A stretch of 64,000 bases of DNA from Bacillota bacterium (GCA_015059435.1 SVAJ01000001.1:1-64000); one strand, 5' to 3'. Counted from the first letter of the stretch, positions 1 to 9,400 are shown. Numbers and translations: made by a program. Notes: generated by a model from the letters alone, not told the origin.

Positions 1-1074
1 AGTGTTTGCTACTTTTGTCATAGAACCATCGTATTTATAAACATTATAATAATAACTTGGTTCTGTATTACAAGTTTCTTTGCAACCATTGAAGTTTGCT
101 CCTACGTATTCATAACGATAATTTTCTGTATCGTTTGGAGCGTTTGTAAATTCTTTGTTTCGTGATATTAAAATCCATTTACCTACTGTTATGTATGTTT
201 GATTATTTATAATTACGTAGTTGTTTTTAGAACATGTTTCTACATTATATGATCCTGTTTTTGTTAATTTATTTCTTTCTTTAACATAACTTTTTGTATG
301 TGTTCCTATAGTTTCTTTATTGTTGTAACGTTGTAATTTCTTTAGACAATTAGTATCAGAGTCACTACAATTAATTTCTTTTGTAGAACAATCTGTTTTT
401 GCCCATGCAGACCATGTAGACCATGCTGATAGTTTTACTCCTGTAACTTTTTCATACTCATATAATATTTTAGTATTGTTTGTTTTTGTATCTTTTGTTG
501 TTTCTTCTTTTTTATCTGTTGTTGATTCCTTGTTTTCTTTTTTATCATTAGTTGGTGTTTCTGTAGGTGTATTTTCTTTATCTTTAGCATTATTACTATC
601 TTTTTCACATAAGTAATTAGAACAGTATGAATAATGACCTAAATTATATACTTTATAGTCTTTTTGTTTTCCAATCTTTAAATTAATTTTTAATAAATAT
701 TCATCTTCAACCTTTTTTAAAACTATATAACTGTCTTTATAATTATATTTTTTTCCATTTTTATTTTTTAAAGATTTTAATGATCTATTATTAATTAATT
801 CTTCAACTGTTATTATCTTATTAGTTTTTTCTTTGATATTATCTTCTGTATAATAATTAGTTGCAACTGTCTTCATCTTTGTAAATGTTGTTTCAAAATC
901 CTTGGCTGTTGTTTTTACAACACAGTTATTTCCTGTACATTTATTTTTTACATTTGGTCTGATAAATTTAGGTAAAATCCATATTAATAATGCTATAAAA
1001 ATTATAATCAATATTAATTTAAGTAAGAAATCTCTAAAAGGAAATCCTCTTTCTTCATATTCCTCTTGATACAT
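1..1074 (-). CDS. Membrane-anchored extracellular protein with WSxWS motif (C-terminus outside window)
   Basis: The ATG at 1074 follows a strong ribosome site (GAGGGGGAG), and the frame stays open to base 1, so 358 codons are visible and the C-terminus is missing. After a charged N-terminus, residues 13-34 form one membrane segment, so the rest is probably outside the cell. A Thr/Lys/Glu/Asp-rich linker (about residues 155-200) precedes WSTWSAW at 218-224. That motif looks like the thrombospondin type-1 WSxWS signature and is followed by scattered Cys residues. The family is not recognised. It sits last in the run after the Smr gene, separated by about 55 bases. The gene call is firm; the adhesive role is inference. 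Confidence 0.8.
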   Translation of the reverse strand, partial: MYQEEYEERGFPFRDFLLKLILIIIFIALLIWILPKFIRPNVKNKCTGNNCVVKTTAKDFETTFTKMKTVATNYYTEDNIKEKTNKIITVEELINNRSLKSLKNKNGKKYNYKDSYIVLKKVEDEYLLKINLKIGKQKDYKVYNLGHYSYCSNYLCEKDSNNAKDKENTPTETPTNDKKENKESTTDKKEETTKDTKTNNTKILYEYEKVTGVKLSAWSTWSAWAKTDCSTKEINCSDSDTNCLKKLQRYNNKETIGTHTKSYVKERNKLTKTGSYNVETCSKNNYVIINNQTYITVGKWILISRNKEFTNAPNDTENYRYEYVGANFNGCKETCNTEPSYYYNVYKYDGSMTKVANT

Positions 1075-1129
1075 ATTATCTCCCCCTCTGACATATGCCT
1101 CAATATTCTACCATAAATTGTCGTTTTTG

Positions 1130-1390
1130 TCAATGTAGATTGTGGAGTTCAACTATTGTAGTTCCTACATTAAAATTATCAATTTTATATTCTTTTACTA
1201 GTTTATTCTTTTTTAAAACCTCGTGCGTTGTTTTTCTTAATATGCCTGTTCCTATACCATGTATAATTATTACAGTTTTTTTCTTCATTTTATAATTATC
1301 TTCTATAAATTCATTTATCGTTATACGTGCATAGTCTCGATCATATCCATGTAGATCGAGACTAGGTAAATTACTATATAAGTTGATCAT
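1130..1390 (-). CDS. Small Smr-domain protein
   Basis: An 86-residue protein that is essentially one Smr (small MutS-related) domain. It carries the LDLHG motif (residues 11-15) and HGIGTG (44-49), a close variant of the HGxGxG loop, and ends in TTIVEL, the usual last strand. Stand-alone Smr domains act on nucleic acids (nicking or RNA cleavage), and the longer relative in MutS2 has the same motifs. The start overlaps the end of the sugar kinase gene by 17 bases, so the two are translationally coupled. It ends in TGA, one of few TGA stops seen here, which supports TGA as a stop codon. Confidence 0.82.
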   Translation of the reverse strand: MINLYSNLPSLDLHGYDRDYARITINEFIEDNYKMKKKTVIIIHGIGTGILRKTTHEVLKKNKLVKEYKIDNFNVGTTIVELHNLH

Positions 1391-2270
1391 ATTCTAACAC
1401 TTCCTTTAGAGTTGGCATCTTATAGCGGCATCCTACTTTAGTGGTTGATAGGGCTGATGCAATTGATGCATATTTAATTGTATCTTCAATATTATAATCA
1501 TGTGATATAAAATATGCAAATGAAGCATGAAATACATCACCAGCTCCTGTTGTATCAATACTGTTTACTTCTATTGTAGGTATTATTTTATAATCATTTA
1601 ACTTAGTAAATGATCCATTTTTTCCAAGTGTTATTATTATATTTTTAATATTGAAATATTCTTCTAATTTTTTGTGACATTCAGTTAAAGTTTTTATATC
1701 ATGATTTTTTAATGATAAATTAGTGAAATTTTCAGCAAAATCTTCTGAACAAATAATATAATTAGCTTGTTTTCCTAATTCTATTAGTTCTTCTATGTTC
1801 TTTTCTAAATCTAAAATTATTGTAGCTTCTTTGTTTTTTTCTAATAACTCTTTTGCAGTCTCTATATAATTACCATCTATTAGAATATAATCATAGTCAT
1901 TAGCGGGAGTAATTTTTAATTTTCGTTGTTCTTTCTTAGGAGAAGATATAATTGTTCTAGTATTATTTTCTTTATTCGCTATAATATAACATCTTCTAGT
2001 ATTATAATTATTCTTTATTTCTATGTACGTTGTGTTAATTTGTACATTGTAGTACTCTTGCATAATTTTTCTACCATAGTAGTCATCTCCAACTGCACTC
2101 ATTAAATCAACATCACACTTCCATGATGCAAGCAAGTATGCACAATTTGCGGCATTACCTCCACCACATTCGATCATGTCAGATGAATCTTGTTTTTTAT
2201 TTTCTATTGGAAATTTATCTGTAATTACAGTAGTATCATATACTGAATTTCCTAAACATGCATATTTCAT
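1374..2270 (-). CDS. PfkB-family (ribokinase-like) sugar kinase
   Basis: 298 residues, the usual length for the PfkB family. The first family signature is GGGNAANCAYLLA (from residue 36), and the second, DTTGAGDVFHAS (239-250), contains the catalytic-base Asp245 and the anion hole. These enzymes phosphorylate a sugar or nucleoside hydroxyl with ATP in the cytoplasm. The substrate cannot be told from sequence; fructoselysine or a nucleoside are possible. The start is supported by AAGGAGAG seven bases before the ATG. The downstream Smr gene overlaps it by 17 bases. No transporter is adjacent. Confidence 0.85.
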   Translation of the reverse strand: MKYACLGNSVYDTTVITDKFPIENKKQDSSDMIECGGGNAANCAYLLASWKCDVDLMSAVGDDYYGRKIMQEYYNVQINTTYIEIKNNYNTRRCYIIANKENNTRTIISSPKKEQRKLKITPANDYDYILIDGNYIETAKELLEKNKEATIILDLEKNIEELIELGKQANYIICSEDFAENFTNLSLKNHDIKTLTECHKKLEEYFNIKNIIITLGKNGSFTKLNDYKIIPTIEVNSIDTTGAGDVFHASFAYFISHDYNIEDTIKYASIASALSTTKVGCRYKMPTLKEVLEYDQLI

Positions 2271-2324
2271 AATATCTCTCCTTCTAGTATTATTATAGTA
2301 TTAAGTATAGCATATTTTTTAGTA

Positions 2325-2353
2325 ATAAAAAAGAAAGATTAATATCTTTCTTT
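2325..2353 (-). terminator. Rho-independent terminator after the 112-aa gene
   Basis: Perfect ten-base stem AAAGAAAGAT (2330-2339) and ATCTTTCTTT (2344-2353), followed on the minus strand by a T-rich tract. It overlaps the stop codon of the gene that ends at 2352. Confidence 0.75.
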
Positions 2354-2690
2354 ACTTATTAATTTGGCTTTTATTAATTGTTTTTTGTAATACAAAATTA
2401 GATTTTTTGTTATTATCTTCTTGTGCTTCTTCTTTTTCTTCTAATATTATATTTTTAGATAAAGCATAATTAATTATTTCTTCTATACATTGTTTTAGAA
2501 AATTTAATTGTCTATTGTCAGCTATAATATCATTTTTATATTCTCTTACTGTCATATAATCTAATTTTTCTTCTTCTAAAACTTTTTCTGTTGCTTTTAT
2601 ATCTTCTTCGAAGTCGATAATTTGCCTTTTTAATTTTTTATATAGATTAATTATTTCAATGTCACTCATTTTGTTAATATCTATATTCAT
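2352..2690 (-). CDS. Hypothetical coiled-coil protein
   Basis: 112 residues, highly charged and rich in Lys, Glu and Ile, predicted largely helical with heptad-like spacing through about residues 10-90. It has no signal peptide or membrane segment, so it is probably cytoplasmic. The ATG follows GAGGTG. It lies 60 bases after the ABC exporter permease on the same strand and may be the last gene of that operon; its terminator overlaps its stop codon. No family recognised. Confidence 0.6.
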   Translation of the reverse strand: MNIDINKMSDIEIINLYKKLKRQIIDFEEDIKATEKVLEEEKLDYMTVREYKNDIIADNRQLNFLKQCIEEIINYALSKNIILEEKEEAQEDNNKKSNFVLQKTINKSQINK

Positions 2691-2750
2691 ACTAATACAC
2701 CTCAGATATATATTAACATATTTCGTTATAATAATCTCTTTTTTTAGACT

Positions 2751-4367
2751 TTATATAGATAATTTATTAAAGTCTTTTACACTTTTATTAATTAGATATA
2801 TGTATAAAATAATATCTATTACTATATACATTATTGTTGCGATTAATAAGAATGTTAGTGATTCTATATTACCTATTAATTTAATAGTAATAGTACATGT
2901 TATCATTAGTAAAACCATTCCTAAGATAACCGAAACAAATGAACTAGTACTTTGTTTTACTACTTCAGCGCTGTTTTCAAAATCTAATTTTGGATATTTT
3001 AGATTTATTATTATTCCAATAAGGTGTGATACTAAAGGTATTAGTATTGATAGTATTATTAGTAATAATGACTCTATAATAGTTGGTCTTAATTTAATAA
3101 ATAGTATAATATCCCCTAATATTAGTATTGGTGTTGTTAAGACTAGTGCGGAATATATTTTTGATATTAATATTGTTTTTGTATTTATTGGTAACGATTT
3201 TAATATATTAATATTTTTTCCTTCTAGACTTATTACCGAACTTGTAATTGATGTCATATATGATGTAACTGATACTAGTAAAAATATAAATATTGATAGA
3301 TTATCTGTAATTACTTTTTTATCTAAACCAAGTTCTTTAGTTTTAGTAATTAGTTCTATTGTTATATCAAATCTTAATGATACCATTACTGTAGCTACTA
3401 AAAATAATAGTAAAGCAAATCCGGTATTAATAATAAATACGGGTGTTTTAAAGAAAGTGGATATTTCTTTTCTAATTAAAGATATAGTCTTACTTTTCTT
3501 TTTTATTACTAAGTTATTTATATTTATTTTTTTACTTATAATTACTTTCTTTAATCTAGAATTAACTTTAAAATAAAACTTACTTAATATATATATTGAA
3601 ACTATAAAAATACAAATATTAATTATTATAAATAATAATAGTGTTTTTATATTAAAGTTTGTAATTAATTCAGCGTATACTCCTGCAGGATAATATATTT
3701 TAGTAATTAAATCGTTTAGACTATCTGCATGTTTAATTAGATATTTAAGTAAATTTTCTGTATTATATGATATATATAAAATTCCTACTAAAAATGTCAT
3801 TGATATTATTATTTGAACTAAATTTTTATATTTAAATCTACTAGATAGGCTTGTTATAATCATACTAATTATAGAAGATATTATTATTGGTATTATTGGA
3901 AGTATAAATAGCATAGTTATACTTGTTATTAGGTATGTTATATTTATACTATCAGCCCATCTTATATAGGCAACCATAAACGGTATTATAAACATTGAAT
4001 TAAATATTAATTCAAATATATAGAATTTTAATATTCTTATAAATAGTATAGTTCTTTTCTTTATTGGAAGTGAAAATAAGAGTTGATCATCTTTACAATT
4101 AAATATTAATGGGCCAGCTTTATATATACCTTCCATAATAGTCATAATGGAAACTAAAAAGACAGATGTTGGTAATAGAATATATTGCATATGAGTAGGA
4201 ACTAACTTTTCAAATAGTTCGTTAGCCATTCCCCAGATCATGAACATTAAATATAATGCTATTCCTACTGGAAGTAATGTTCCTAGTCGTTTAGTTTTTG
4301 TCTTAATTTTAAATATGTTCATATCACTGGTCATGCATGCTCGTATAAGTGAATATATTTTTTTCAT
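2751..4367 (-). CDS. ABC exporter, large membrane subunit
   Basis: 538 residues with about 12-14 hydrophobic segments in two halves, separated by a basic loop near residue 290 (motif KKKSKTISLIRKEI). This layout matches the putative ABC exporter membrane subunits in which one long polypeptide carries two permease halves. Its ATG overlaps the stop of the ATPase gene (ATAATG), so the two are translationally coupled and form one transporter. The cargo is unknown; relatives have been linked to peptide or antibiotic export. Confidence 0.75.
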   Translation of the reverse strand: MKKIYSLIRACMTSDMNIFKIKTKTKRLGTLLPVGIALYLMFMIWGMANELFEKLVPTHMQYILLPTSVFLVSIMTIMEGIYKAGPLIFNCKDDQLLFSLPIKKRTILFIRILKFYIFELIFNSMFIIPFMVAYIRWADSINITYLITSITMLFILPIIPIIISSIISMIITSLSSRFKYKNLVQIIISMTFLVGILYISYNTENLLKYLIKHADSLNDLITKIYYPAGVYAELITNFNIKTLLLFIIINICIFIVSIYILSKFYFKVNSRLKKVIISKKININNLVIKKKSKTISLIRKEISTFFKTPVFIINTGFALLLFLVATVMVSLRFDITIELITKTKELGLDKKVITDNLSIFIFLLVSVTSYMTSITSSVISLEGKNINILKSLPINTKTILISKIYSALVLTTPILILGDIILFIKLRPTIIESLLLIILSILIPLVSHLIGIIINLKYPKLDFENSAEVVKQSTSSFVSVILGMVLLMITCTITIKLIGNIESLTFLLIATIMYIVIDIILYIYLINKSVKDFNKLSI

Positions 4368-5074
4368 TATTTATCAGCAAGTTCCATGAATACTTTTTCT
4401 AGGGACTTATCTCCTTTTATTTCTTTCATACTACCACTTTTAATTAGTTTACCGTTTTTTACAATTGCTACTCTTGTACATAATTTTTCAGCCACATCTA
4501 ATATATGTGTTGAATAAAAAATTATTTTATCTTCTTTTACCATTTCATTTAATATTTCTTTTATATCAAATACTGCTTTTGGATCTAATCCAACAAATGG
4601 TTCATCCATAATTAATATTTTTGGATTATGAGCTAATGCTGATATTAGGACTATTTTTTGTTTCATACCATGAGAATAGCTATCTATCGTATCGTTTAAT
4701 TTATCTTCCATATCAAATATTTTGGCATATTTTTTTATGTTCTTTGTTCTTGTTTCTAAATCTACTTCGTACATATCACATATAAAGTTAATATAATCTA
4801 TTGCTTTCATATGTTCATATGTTTCTGGATTATCTGGAACAAATGCCATTAATTTTTTACATTCTACTGGATTATCTTTAATAGAAATTCCATCTATTAA
4901 TATATCTCCTTCATCAAAATCATGAATTCCAACTATTGACTTAATAAGTGTAGTTTTACCTGCACCATTATGTCCTATAAAAGCAAAGATATCTCCATCA
5001 TTAACTGTGAATGATATATTATCTATTGCTTTTTTATTACCATATTTTTTTGTTACATTTTTTATTTCTATCAT
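4367..5074 (-). CDS. ABC transporter ATP-binding subunit
   Basis: 235 residues with a complete nucleotide-binding domain: Walker A GHNGAGKTT (34-42), signature YSHGMKQ (133-139, replacing LSGGQ), Walker B ILIMDEP (153-159) and a switch His in STHILD. It energises the 538-residue membrane protein encoded directly downstream with a one-base overlap. The degenerate signature is typical of the single-domain exporter class. The ribosome site AAGGAT precedes the start. A terminator at 5118-5142 separates it from the upstream HAD gene, so the pair probably has its own promoter, which I could not place. Confidence 0.88.
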   Translation of the reverse strand: MIEIKNVTKKYGNKKAIDNISFTVNDGDIFAFIGHNGAGKTTLIKSIVGIHDFDEGDILIDGISIKDNPVECKKLMAFVPDNPETYEHMKAIDYINFICDMYEVDLETRTKNIKKYAKIFDMEDKLNDTIDSYSHGMKQKIVLISALAHNPKILIMDEPFVGLDPKAVFDIKEILNEMVKEDKIIFYSTHILDVAEKLCTRVAIVKNGKLIKSGSMKEIKGDKSLEKVFMELADK

Positions 5075-5117
5075 ACTCTATCCTTCTTTTTTTATTTATA
5101 TTACTATTATAACATAA

Positions 5118-5142
5118 AAAGATTAAGTCTAACTTAATCTTT
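5118..5142 (-). terminator. Terminator after the HAD phosphatase gene
   Basis: Stem AAAGATTAAG (5118-5127) and CTTAATCTTT (5133-5142), followed on the minus strand by T-rich sequence. It closes the operon ATPase-permease-WYL-HAD. Confidence 0.75.
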
Positions 5143-5175
5143 CAATTTTATTATAATTTTATACTTAACCTCATT

Positions 5176-5679
5176 CTACTTAAACTTTGATAAACTTAAT
5201 ACTTTTGGATAGTTCTTAGTATTAGGTTCATTCCAACTATCATAGTTATCATTATCCATATCAAAAAATATAGGATTACCATTATTATTAGACCAATCGT
5301 CTAGGTTAGCTAGACAATCATCTATTAAAATATTACCACTCGCATCTACTAGATCTGTTTTTTTTGATTGATATGGAACTGTTATAATTGATTGTTTAAT
5401 TTCCATTTTTCTTAACCATTCTATTTTAGCAATTCCTTCATTATTTAGTGAATGTATCTTAGTTAAAATTGTCGTATTGTTTGGATCCATTTGTTTTAAA
5501 TTGTAAACTGAATCATTAATTATTTCTGCATTATTTATAATAAAGTTCCAATCTGCATTTTGAATATATTTAATTTTTTCTATTTCTGGTAGATTAAATC
5601 TATTTGGATTTTTTCTCCATTCTTCAAATAATAATACCTCTGTATCTAATATAACTCCATCAAAGTCTATATATATCAT
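5176..5679 (-). CDS. HAD-superfamily phosphatase (5'-nucleotidase-like)
   Basis: The start is taken at the ATG at 5679, six to seven bases after GGAGGT; an upstream in-frame ATG at 5694 has no ribosome site. The protein (167 residues) begins MIYIDFDGVILDTE: Asp5 is the expected nucleophile and Asp7 the acid/base of HAD enzymes. Motif III/IV is probably ILIDDCLANLDDW near residue 130. Size and the DFDGV start recall 5'(3')-deoxyribonucleotidase-like HADs, but the substrate is unknown. It is last in an operon with an ABC exporter and a WYL regulator. Confidence 0.7.
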   Translation of the reverse strand: MIYIDFDGVILDTEVLLFEEWRKNPNRFNLPEIEKIKYIQNADWNFIINNAEIINDSVYNLKQMDPNNTTILTKIHSLNNEGIAKIEWLRKMEIKQSIITVPYQSKKTDLVDASGNILIDDCLANLDDWSNNNGNPIFFDMDNDNYDSWNEPNTKNYPKVLSLSKFK

Positions 5680-5735
5680 AATTTCTACCTCCATATCTAA
5701 AGTATATAGTATTAATAGGAAGCATTCGTGTCACA

Positions 5736-6212
5736 TTAATATTTTTCTTCTAATATTTCAAATTTATTAATCCTATTTAGATAAAAATGTCTAATTTCTT
5801 GTTTATTTTCACAGTATGCCGCTACTCCCCATTCTTTATCTAATACTATTAGTTCATATGGCCTAATAACTCTTTTTGTTATTTTATCATGTTCTTTAGA
5901 ATAATATTCGATATAGCATTTATTTCTATTTGAGATTGATTTACTTATTAAATTATAATACTCCTTATTATCTATTGGTACTCTATCATGTTTTTGTATT
6001 TTTTCTGGTAATTTAATATTTTGATTTAAATAATATCCTCCATAGGGCCCTCTTATTGATTCAATATATATTCCAGCATACTCTAACTCTTTTTTATACT
6101 CACGTATCATTCTAGGAGATACTTCTAATAATTCAGATAATTCTTTAATACTATATTTTTTACCATTTTGTAGCAATCTTAATAAAGTAATTGTATTTGA
6201 TAACTTAGACAT
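5736..6212 (-). CDS. DeoR/YafY-type regulator with short WYL domain
   Basis: 158 residues. The first 60 form a winged helix-turn-helix (motif SIKELSELLEVSPRMIREYK). Residues about 95-155 match a WYL-type ligand-binding core, with RPYELIVLDKEWGVAAYC and a conserved HFYLNRI. Usual family members exceed 300 residues and carry a C-terminal WCX extension that is absent here; the protein ends just after the WYL core. It lies 14 bases after the permease gene, so it probably controls its own exporter operon. The ligand is unknown. Confidence 0.78.
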   Translation of the reverse strand: MSKLSNTITLLRLLQNGKKYSIKELSELLEVSPRMIREYKKELEYAGIYIESIRGPYGGYYLNQNIKLPEKIQKHDRVPIDNKEYYNLISKSISNRNKCYIEYYSKEHDKITKRVIRPYELIVLDKEWGVAAYCENKQEIRHFYLNRINKFEILEEKY

Positions 6213-6226
6213 TATATCACCTACTA

Positions 6227-7018
6227 TTAGATTAGTTCTTTTTTACTATAATTTATATATGTTCCAATAATGAATATTACTGTAAGTACGATACTTATAC
6301 ATATCATTATTGGATTTATTTCTACTTTAGATATTACATTTCTAACATCCGCTAAAGTATAAATACTAAAATACTTTAAGAATTCTACTTTAGTTGATAA
6401 TTCAGATAATACATTTAATAAATAAAAAATAAATACTAATCCAAGACCTATCCCAACGGTTTTTTTAGTTTTATGCATAAATGTTGAGATAAATAAGTTA
6501 ATTGCGAATAATGGAAGTCCTATTAATAGTGGTGTAACACTTAGTAATATAAATTGTTTTTGATCTAAATCCCCACTAATACTTAATGAAATAAAATTAA
6601 ATATTCCAAATAATAATACTATTCCTATTATGTATGTAATACTTACTAATACTTTATTTGTGATTATTTTTGATCTTTTAATTGGCAATGAAGATAAATA
6701 TTCTATTGTTTTATCATTTTCTTCTTTTAATAGAATGTTACCACCTAACATAGATGAATAAAATCCAATAATTAATAATATAAACATAAATCCTTCTGTT
6801 TTAAACCATCCATAGGCTGTTGAAATAGAAGTCATATCCATATTAAACGTTTTTAACATTTCAGGAGGAAATACTTTCATTAATTCGTCCATTTCTTCCA
6901 TTGTATTATCTGTTATTATATATGGATATATTAAATATACTACTAAAAACATAATTAAAAGAATTGATAACCAAATTATAAAATTTTTAAAATTTACTTT
7001 AAACTCTCTTTTTATCAT
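6227..7018 (-). CDS. ABC-2 type transporter permease
   Basis: 263 residues with six predicted membrane segments and a large extracytoplasmic loop after the first (about residues 35-75), the standard ABC-2 permease layout. The motif KEENDKTIEYLSSLPIKRSK after segment 2 is typical of this class. It is encoded eight bases after the ATPase and forms one exporter with it. Such pairs often export peptides, lipids or antibiotics; no substrate clue is visible. Confidence 0.82.
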   Translation of the reverse strand: MIKREFKVNFKNFIIWLSILLIMFLVVYLIYPYIITDNTMEEMDELMKVFPPEMLKTFNMDMTSISTAYGWFKTEGFMFILLIIGFYSSMLGGNILLKEENDKTIEYLSSLPIKRSKIITNKVLVSITYIIGIVLLFGIFNFISLSISGDLDQKQFILLSVTPLLIGLPLFAINLFISTFMHKTKKTVGIGLGLVFIFYLLNVLSELSTKVEFLKYFSIYTLADVRNVISKVEINPIMICISIVLTVIFIIGTYINYSKKELI

Positions 7019-7026
7019 ATACTCAC

Positions 7027-7902
7027 CTACTTATAATAATTTATAAATAAATCTTCTAATGGTACTTCTTCTATTAGTAAGTACTCTATATTGTATTTAC
7101 TTAATTTATTTACTAGTTCATTTGGATTTAAATTATTAATAAAAATAACTTCATTATCAAGTTCTTTATATATTTTTAATTTTAATTCTTTTTTTATTTT
7201 TTCTATTTCATTAGATTTAATTTTTAAATATGTATAACTTTCCTTCTTAATATTTTCGATTAAATCTTCTTTAATAATCTTACCATCTTTTATGAAACCA
7301 ACTTTATCGCAAATACTTGATACTTCACTTAATATATGTGATGAGTAAAGTATAGTAGTACCCTTTTCTTTTTCTTCTAATAAAATATCATGAAATATAT
7401 TTTGCATAATTGGGTCTAGGCCACTAGTTGCCTCGTCTAATATTAATATTTCTGGTTTATGCATTAAAGATAAAACTATTCCTACTTTTTTTAGATTACC
7501 TAGTGATAAGTCTTCTATCTTTTTTTCTTCATCTATTTTAAGTAATTTAACTAGTTGTTTTTTTCTTTTACTACAATTTTTATTATAAAAAGATTCATGA
7601 TAATCAAATAGTTGTTTTACTTTCATATCACTATATAGGTTCATTTCACTTGGTAGGTAACCGATATTTCTTTTTGTTTCTATATCGTCTAATTCTAACT
7701 CTTTACCATTTATATAGATATTTCCTGAACTCTTATTAATTAGACCCATAATTGTTCTGATAGTAGTAGATTTACCAGCTCCATTAGGGCCTATAAAACC
7801 ATAAATTTCTCCCTTTTTTATTTTTAGAGAGACATCTTCTATTCCTCTCGTATTTCCATAATACTTTTTTAAGTGTTTTAACTCAATAATAGCCTTTTCC
7901 AT
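7027..7902 (-). CDS. ABC transporter ATP-binding subunit
   Basis: 291 residues. Walker A GPNGAGKST (38-46), signature LSLGNLK (132-138, replacing LSGGQ), Walker B ILILDEA (152-158), D-loop SGLDP and switch region YSSHIL. A C-terminal extension of about 80 residues is common in drug or bacteriocin exporters of the CcmA group. First gene of a four-gene operon with the permease, a WYL regulator and a HAD enzyme. Confidence 0.88.
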   Translation of the reverse strand: MEKAIIELKHLKKYYGNTRGIEDVSLKIKKGEIYGFIGPNGAGKSTTIRTIMGLINKSSGNIYINGKELELDDIETKRNIGYLPSEMNLYSDMKVKQLFDYHESFYNKNCSKRKKQLVKLLKIDEEKKIEDLSLGNLKKVGIVLSLMHKPEILILDEATSGLDPIMQNIFHDILLEEKEKGTTILYSSHILSEVSSICDKVGFIKDGKIIKEDLIENIKKESYTYLKIKSNEIEKIKKELKLKIYKELDNEVIFINNLNPNELVNKLSKYNIEYLLIEEVPLEDLFINYYK

Positions 7903-7932
7903 AATATCACCTAGTTTAATTATACATGTAAA

Positions 7933-7954
7933 AAAGACTTGTTTTCAAGTCTTT
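7933..7954 (-). terminator. Terminator after the CmpB-type membrane gene
   Basis: Nine-base perfect stem AAAGACTTG (7933-7941) and CAAGTCTTT (7946-7954) with a four-base loop; T-rich on the minus-strand 3' side. Confidence 0.8.
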
Positions 7955-7969
7955 ATGTTTTTATTTTTA

Positions 7970-8518
7970 TTAAAGTATTTTACTTAGTACTGTACATATT
8001 AAATCAGTTATTAATATTAATAATATTACTATGCTTACAATATTTTTCTTTTCTTTTAATCTTAATACAAGTTTTTCAAATAATGGTTGTAGTAAGTAAA
8101 GAAAAGCTACTCCACCTAGACCAAATCTTATTGAAGGCGATAAGGCTATTCGAGCTTGAAAATTATATTTATAGTCTTTATATGTTTGCCATGGCCATGA
8201 TCCTAAGAAGAATTCACATAAATATGAGGTCATTAACTCTAATAGTGTTGCGCTTAACATACATAATATAAATACTACTGGTATCATAATTATTTTTGTT
8301 TTTAATGGTTTTCCTTTTATTAATCTATATACTACAAATATAAATAATAAGGCTCCAAAACCATATACTGGTAACCATGGACCAAATAATACTCCTCTAT
8401 TACTAAATCCCCATTTATATACTACTACTTCTAGGAACACTTCGTATAACCATCCAATCATAGCATATAACATAAAATATATTATATAAGGGCTTATTTT
8501 ATCTACTACTTTTTTCAT
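7970..8518 (-). CDS. Polytopic membrane protein, putative ABC transporter type IV (CmpB-like)
   Basis: 182 residues with five hydrophobic segments. The first segment is followed by GWLYEVFLEVVVYKWGFSNR and GVLFGPWLPVYGFGALLF, a pattern I know from the small Firmicute membrane family annotated as CmpB-like putative ABC transporter. No ATPase partner is adjacent and the true function is unknown. It is the last gene of a three-gene run after the transglutaminase, 15 bases apart, closed by a hairpin terminator. Confidence 0.7.
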   Translation of the reverse strand: MKKVVDKISPYIIYFMLYAMIGWLYEVFLEVVVYKWGFSNRGVLFGPWLPVYGFGALLFIFVVYRLIKGKPLKTKIIMIPVVFILCMLSATLLELMTSYLCEFFLGSWPWQTYKDYKYNFQARIALSPSIRFGLGGVAFLYLLQPLFEKLVLRLKEKKNIVSIVILLILITDLICTVLSKIL

Positions 8519-8533
8519 AATTTCTCCTTAAAT

Positions 8534-9400
8534 TTATAATCCGAAAATTTCTTTTAGTGGTGTTTGTTCTATTGGTGGATATAATACAGGATAATAACCT
8601 GTTATTGCATCTACTGTTGTTTTTCCTAATCCATCGTAAAAGTTAGGACTACTTTTTTCAGAATAACTTGCTCCTACAGTTGCATCAAATACATAGTATT
8701 TATTATCATATTTTACATAATTCCACATATGCTCATTATTTAATACTCCATATGACTCTATACCAATATTTTGAAATATTAGTTGCGCTGTTTTAGCAAA
8801 TGATGCGCATACAGAACTTTTCTTAGAAAAGAAACTATATGCAGATTGATTTGATGAACTATATGTAAATAAATGATCATAATTATGAGATGCAATATAA
8901 TCATATACATAAATTATTTTATCTTTATCATCCATGTTCTTTGTTTCTCTTTTTATAGCGTCTATTTCTCTTTCTATTCTTAGAGTACCAAAAAATGTTC
9001 TTAGAGGATCTAAATTAGTATAGCTAGATTCTATATTTGATGAATCAGTAAATCTCCATCTCATACTTTGAAACTTTATTAATTCAGGATGATCTAAATA
9101 AATTATATTAACTATATCTTGGTAATAATCTGCACAATTTGTCTTACATTTTATTTTTGCTGTAGTTTTATTTGCTTTTATATCATTAATGACTTGATTA
9201 TAAACTTTTTCTTCTTCTTTATTTTTTATTATATTTTTTTTAAAATACTCATTACTTTTATATATTTTATTAATATATGCACTACTTTTTTTATACTCTT
9301 CTGTTACTTGTTCGTTTTTGCTTATTGGTCGAAAATAAAAATTAAATAATGTAAAAAATATTACTAATACAAAATATATGATAATTCTATTTTTTTTCAT
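8534..9400 (-). CDS. Membrane-anchored transglutaminase-like protein
   Basis: 288 residues. Residues 5-22 are a signal anchor. The C-terminal half is a transglutaminase/protease-core fold with the catalytic triad Cys198 (SSVCASFAK), His224 (NNEHMWNYV) and Asp239 (YVFDATVG). Such proteins act outside the membrane as cysteine peptidases or cross-linking enzymes. The start has AGGAGGT before it and overlaps the end of the upstream gene by 14 bases, so they are coupled. Confidence 0.8.
   Translation of the reverse strand: MKKNRIIIYFVLVIFFTLFNFYFRPISKNEQVTEEYKKSSAYINKIYKSNEYFKKNIIKNKEEEKVYNQVINDIKANKTTAKIKCKTNCADYYQDIVNIIYLDHPELIKFQSMRWRFTDSSNIESSYTNLDPLRTFFGTLRIEREIDAIKRETKNMDDKDKIIYVYDYIASHNYDHLFTYSSSNQSAYSFFSKKSSVCASFAKTAQLIFQNIGIESYGVLNNEHMWNYVKYDNKYYVFDATVGASYSEKSSPNFYDGLGKTTVDAITGYYPVLYPPIEQTPLKEIFGL

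Noticed and set aside
2659-3576. Long plus-strand frame opposite the ABC exporter permease
   Set aside because: It lies fully opposite a clear 538-residue membrane protein with good start and operon context; AT-rich hydrophobic shadow.
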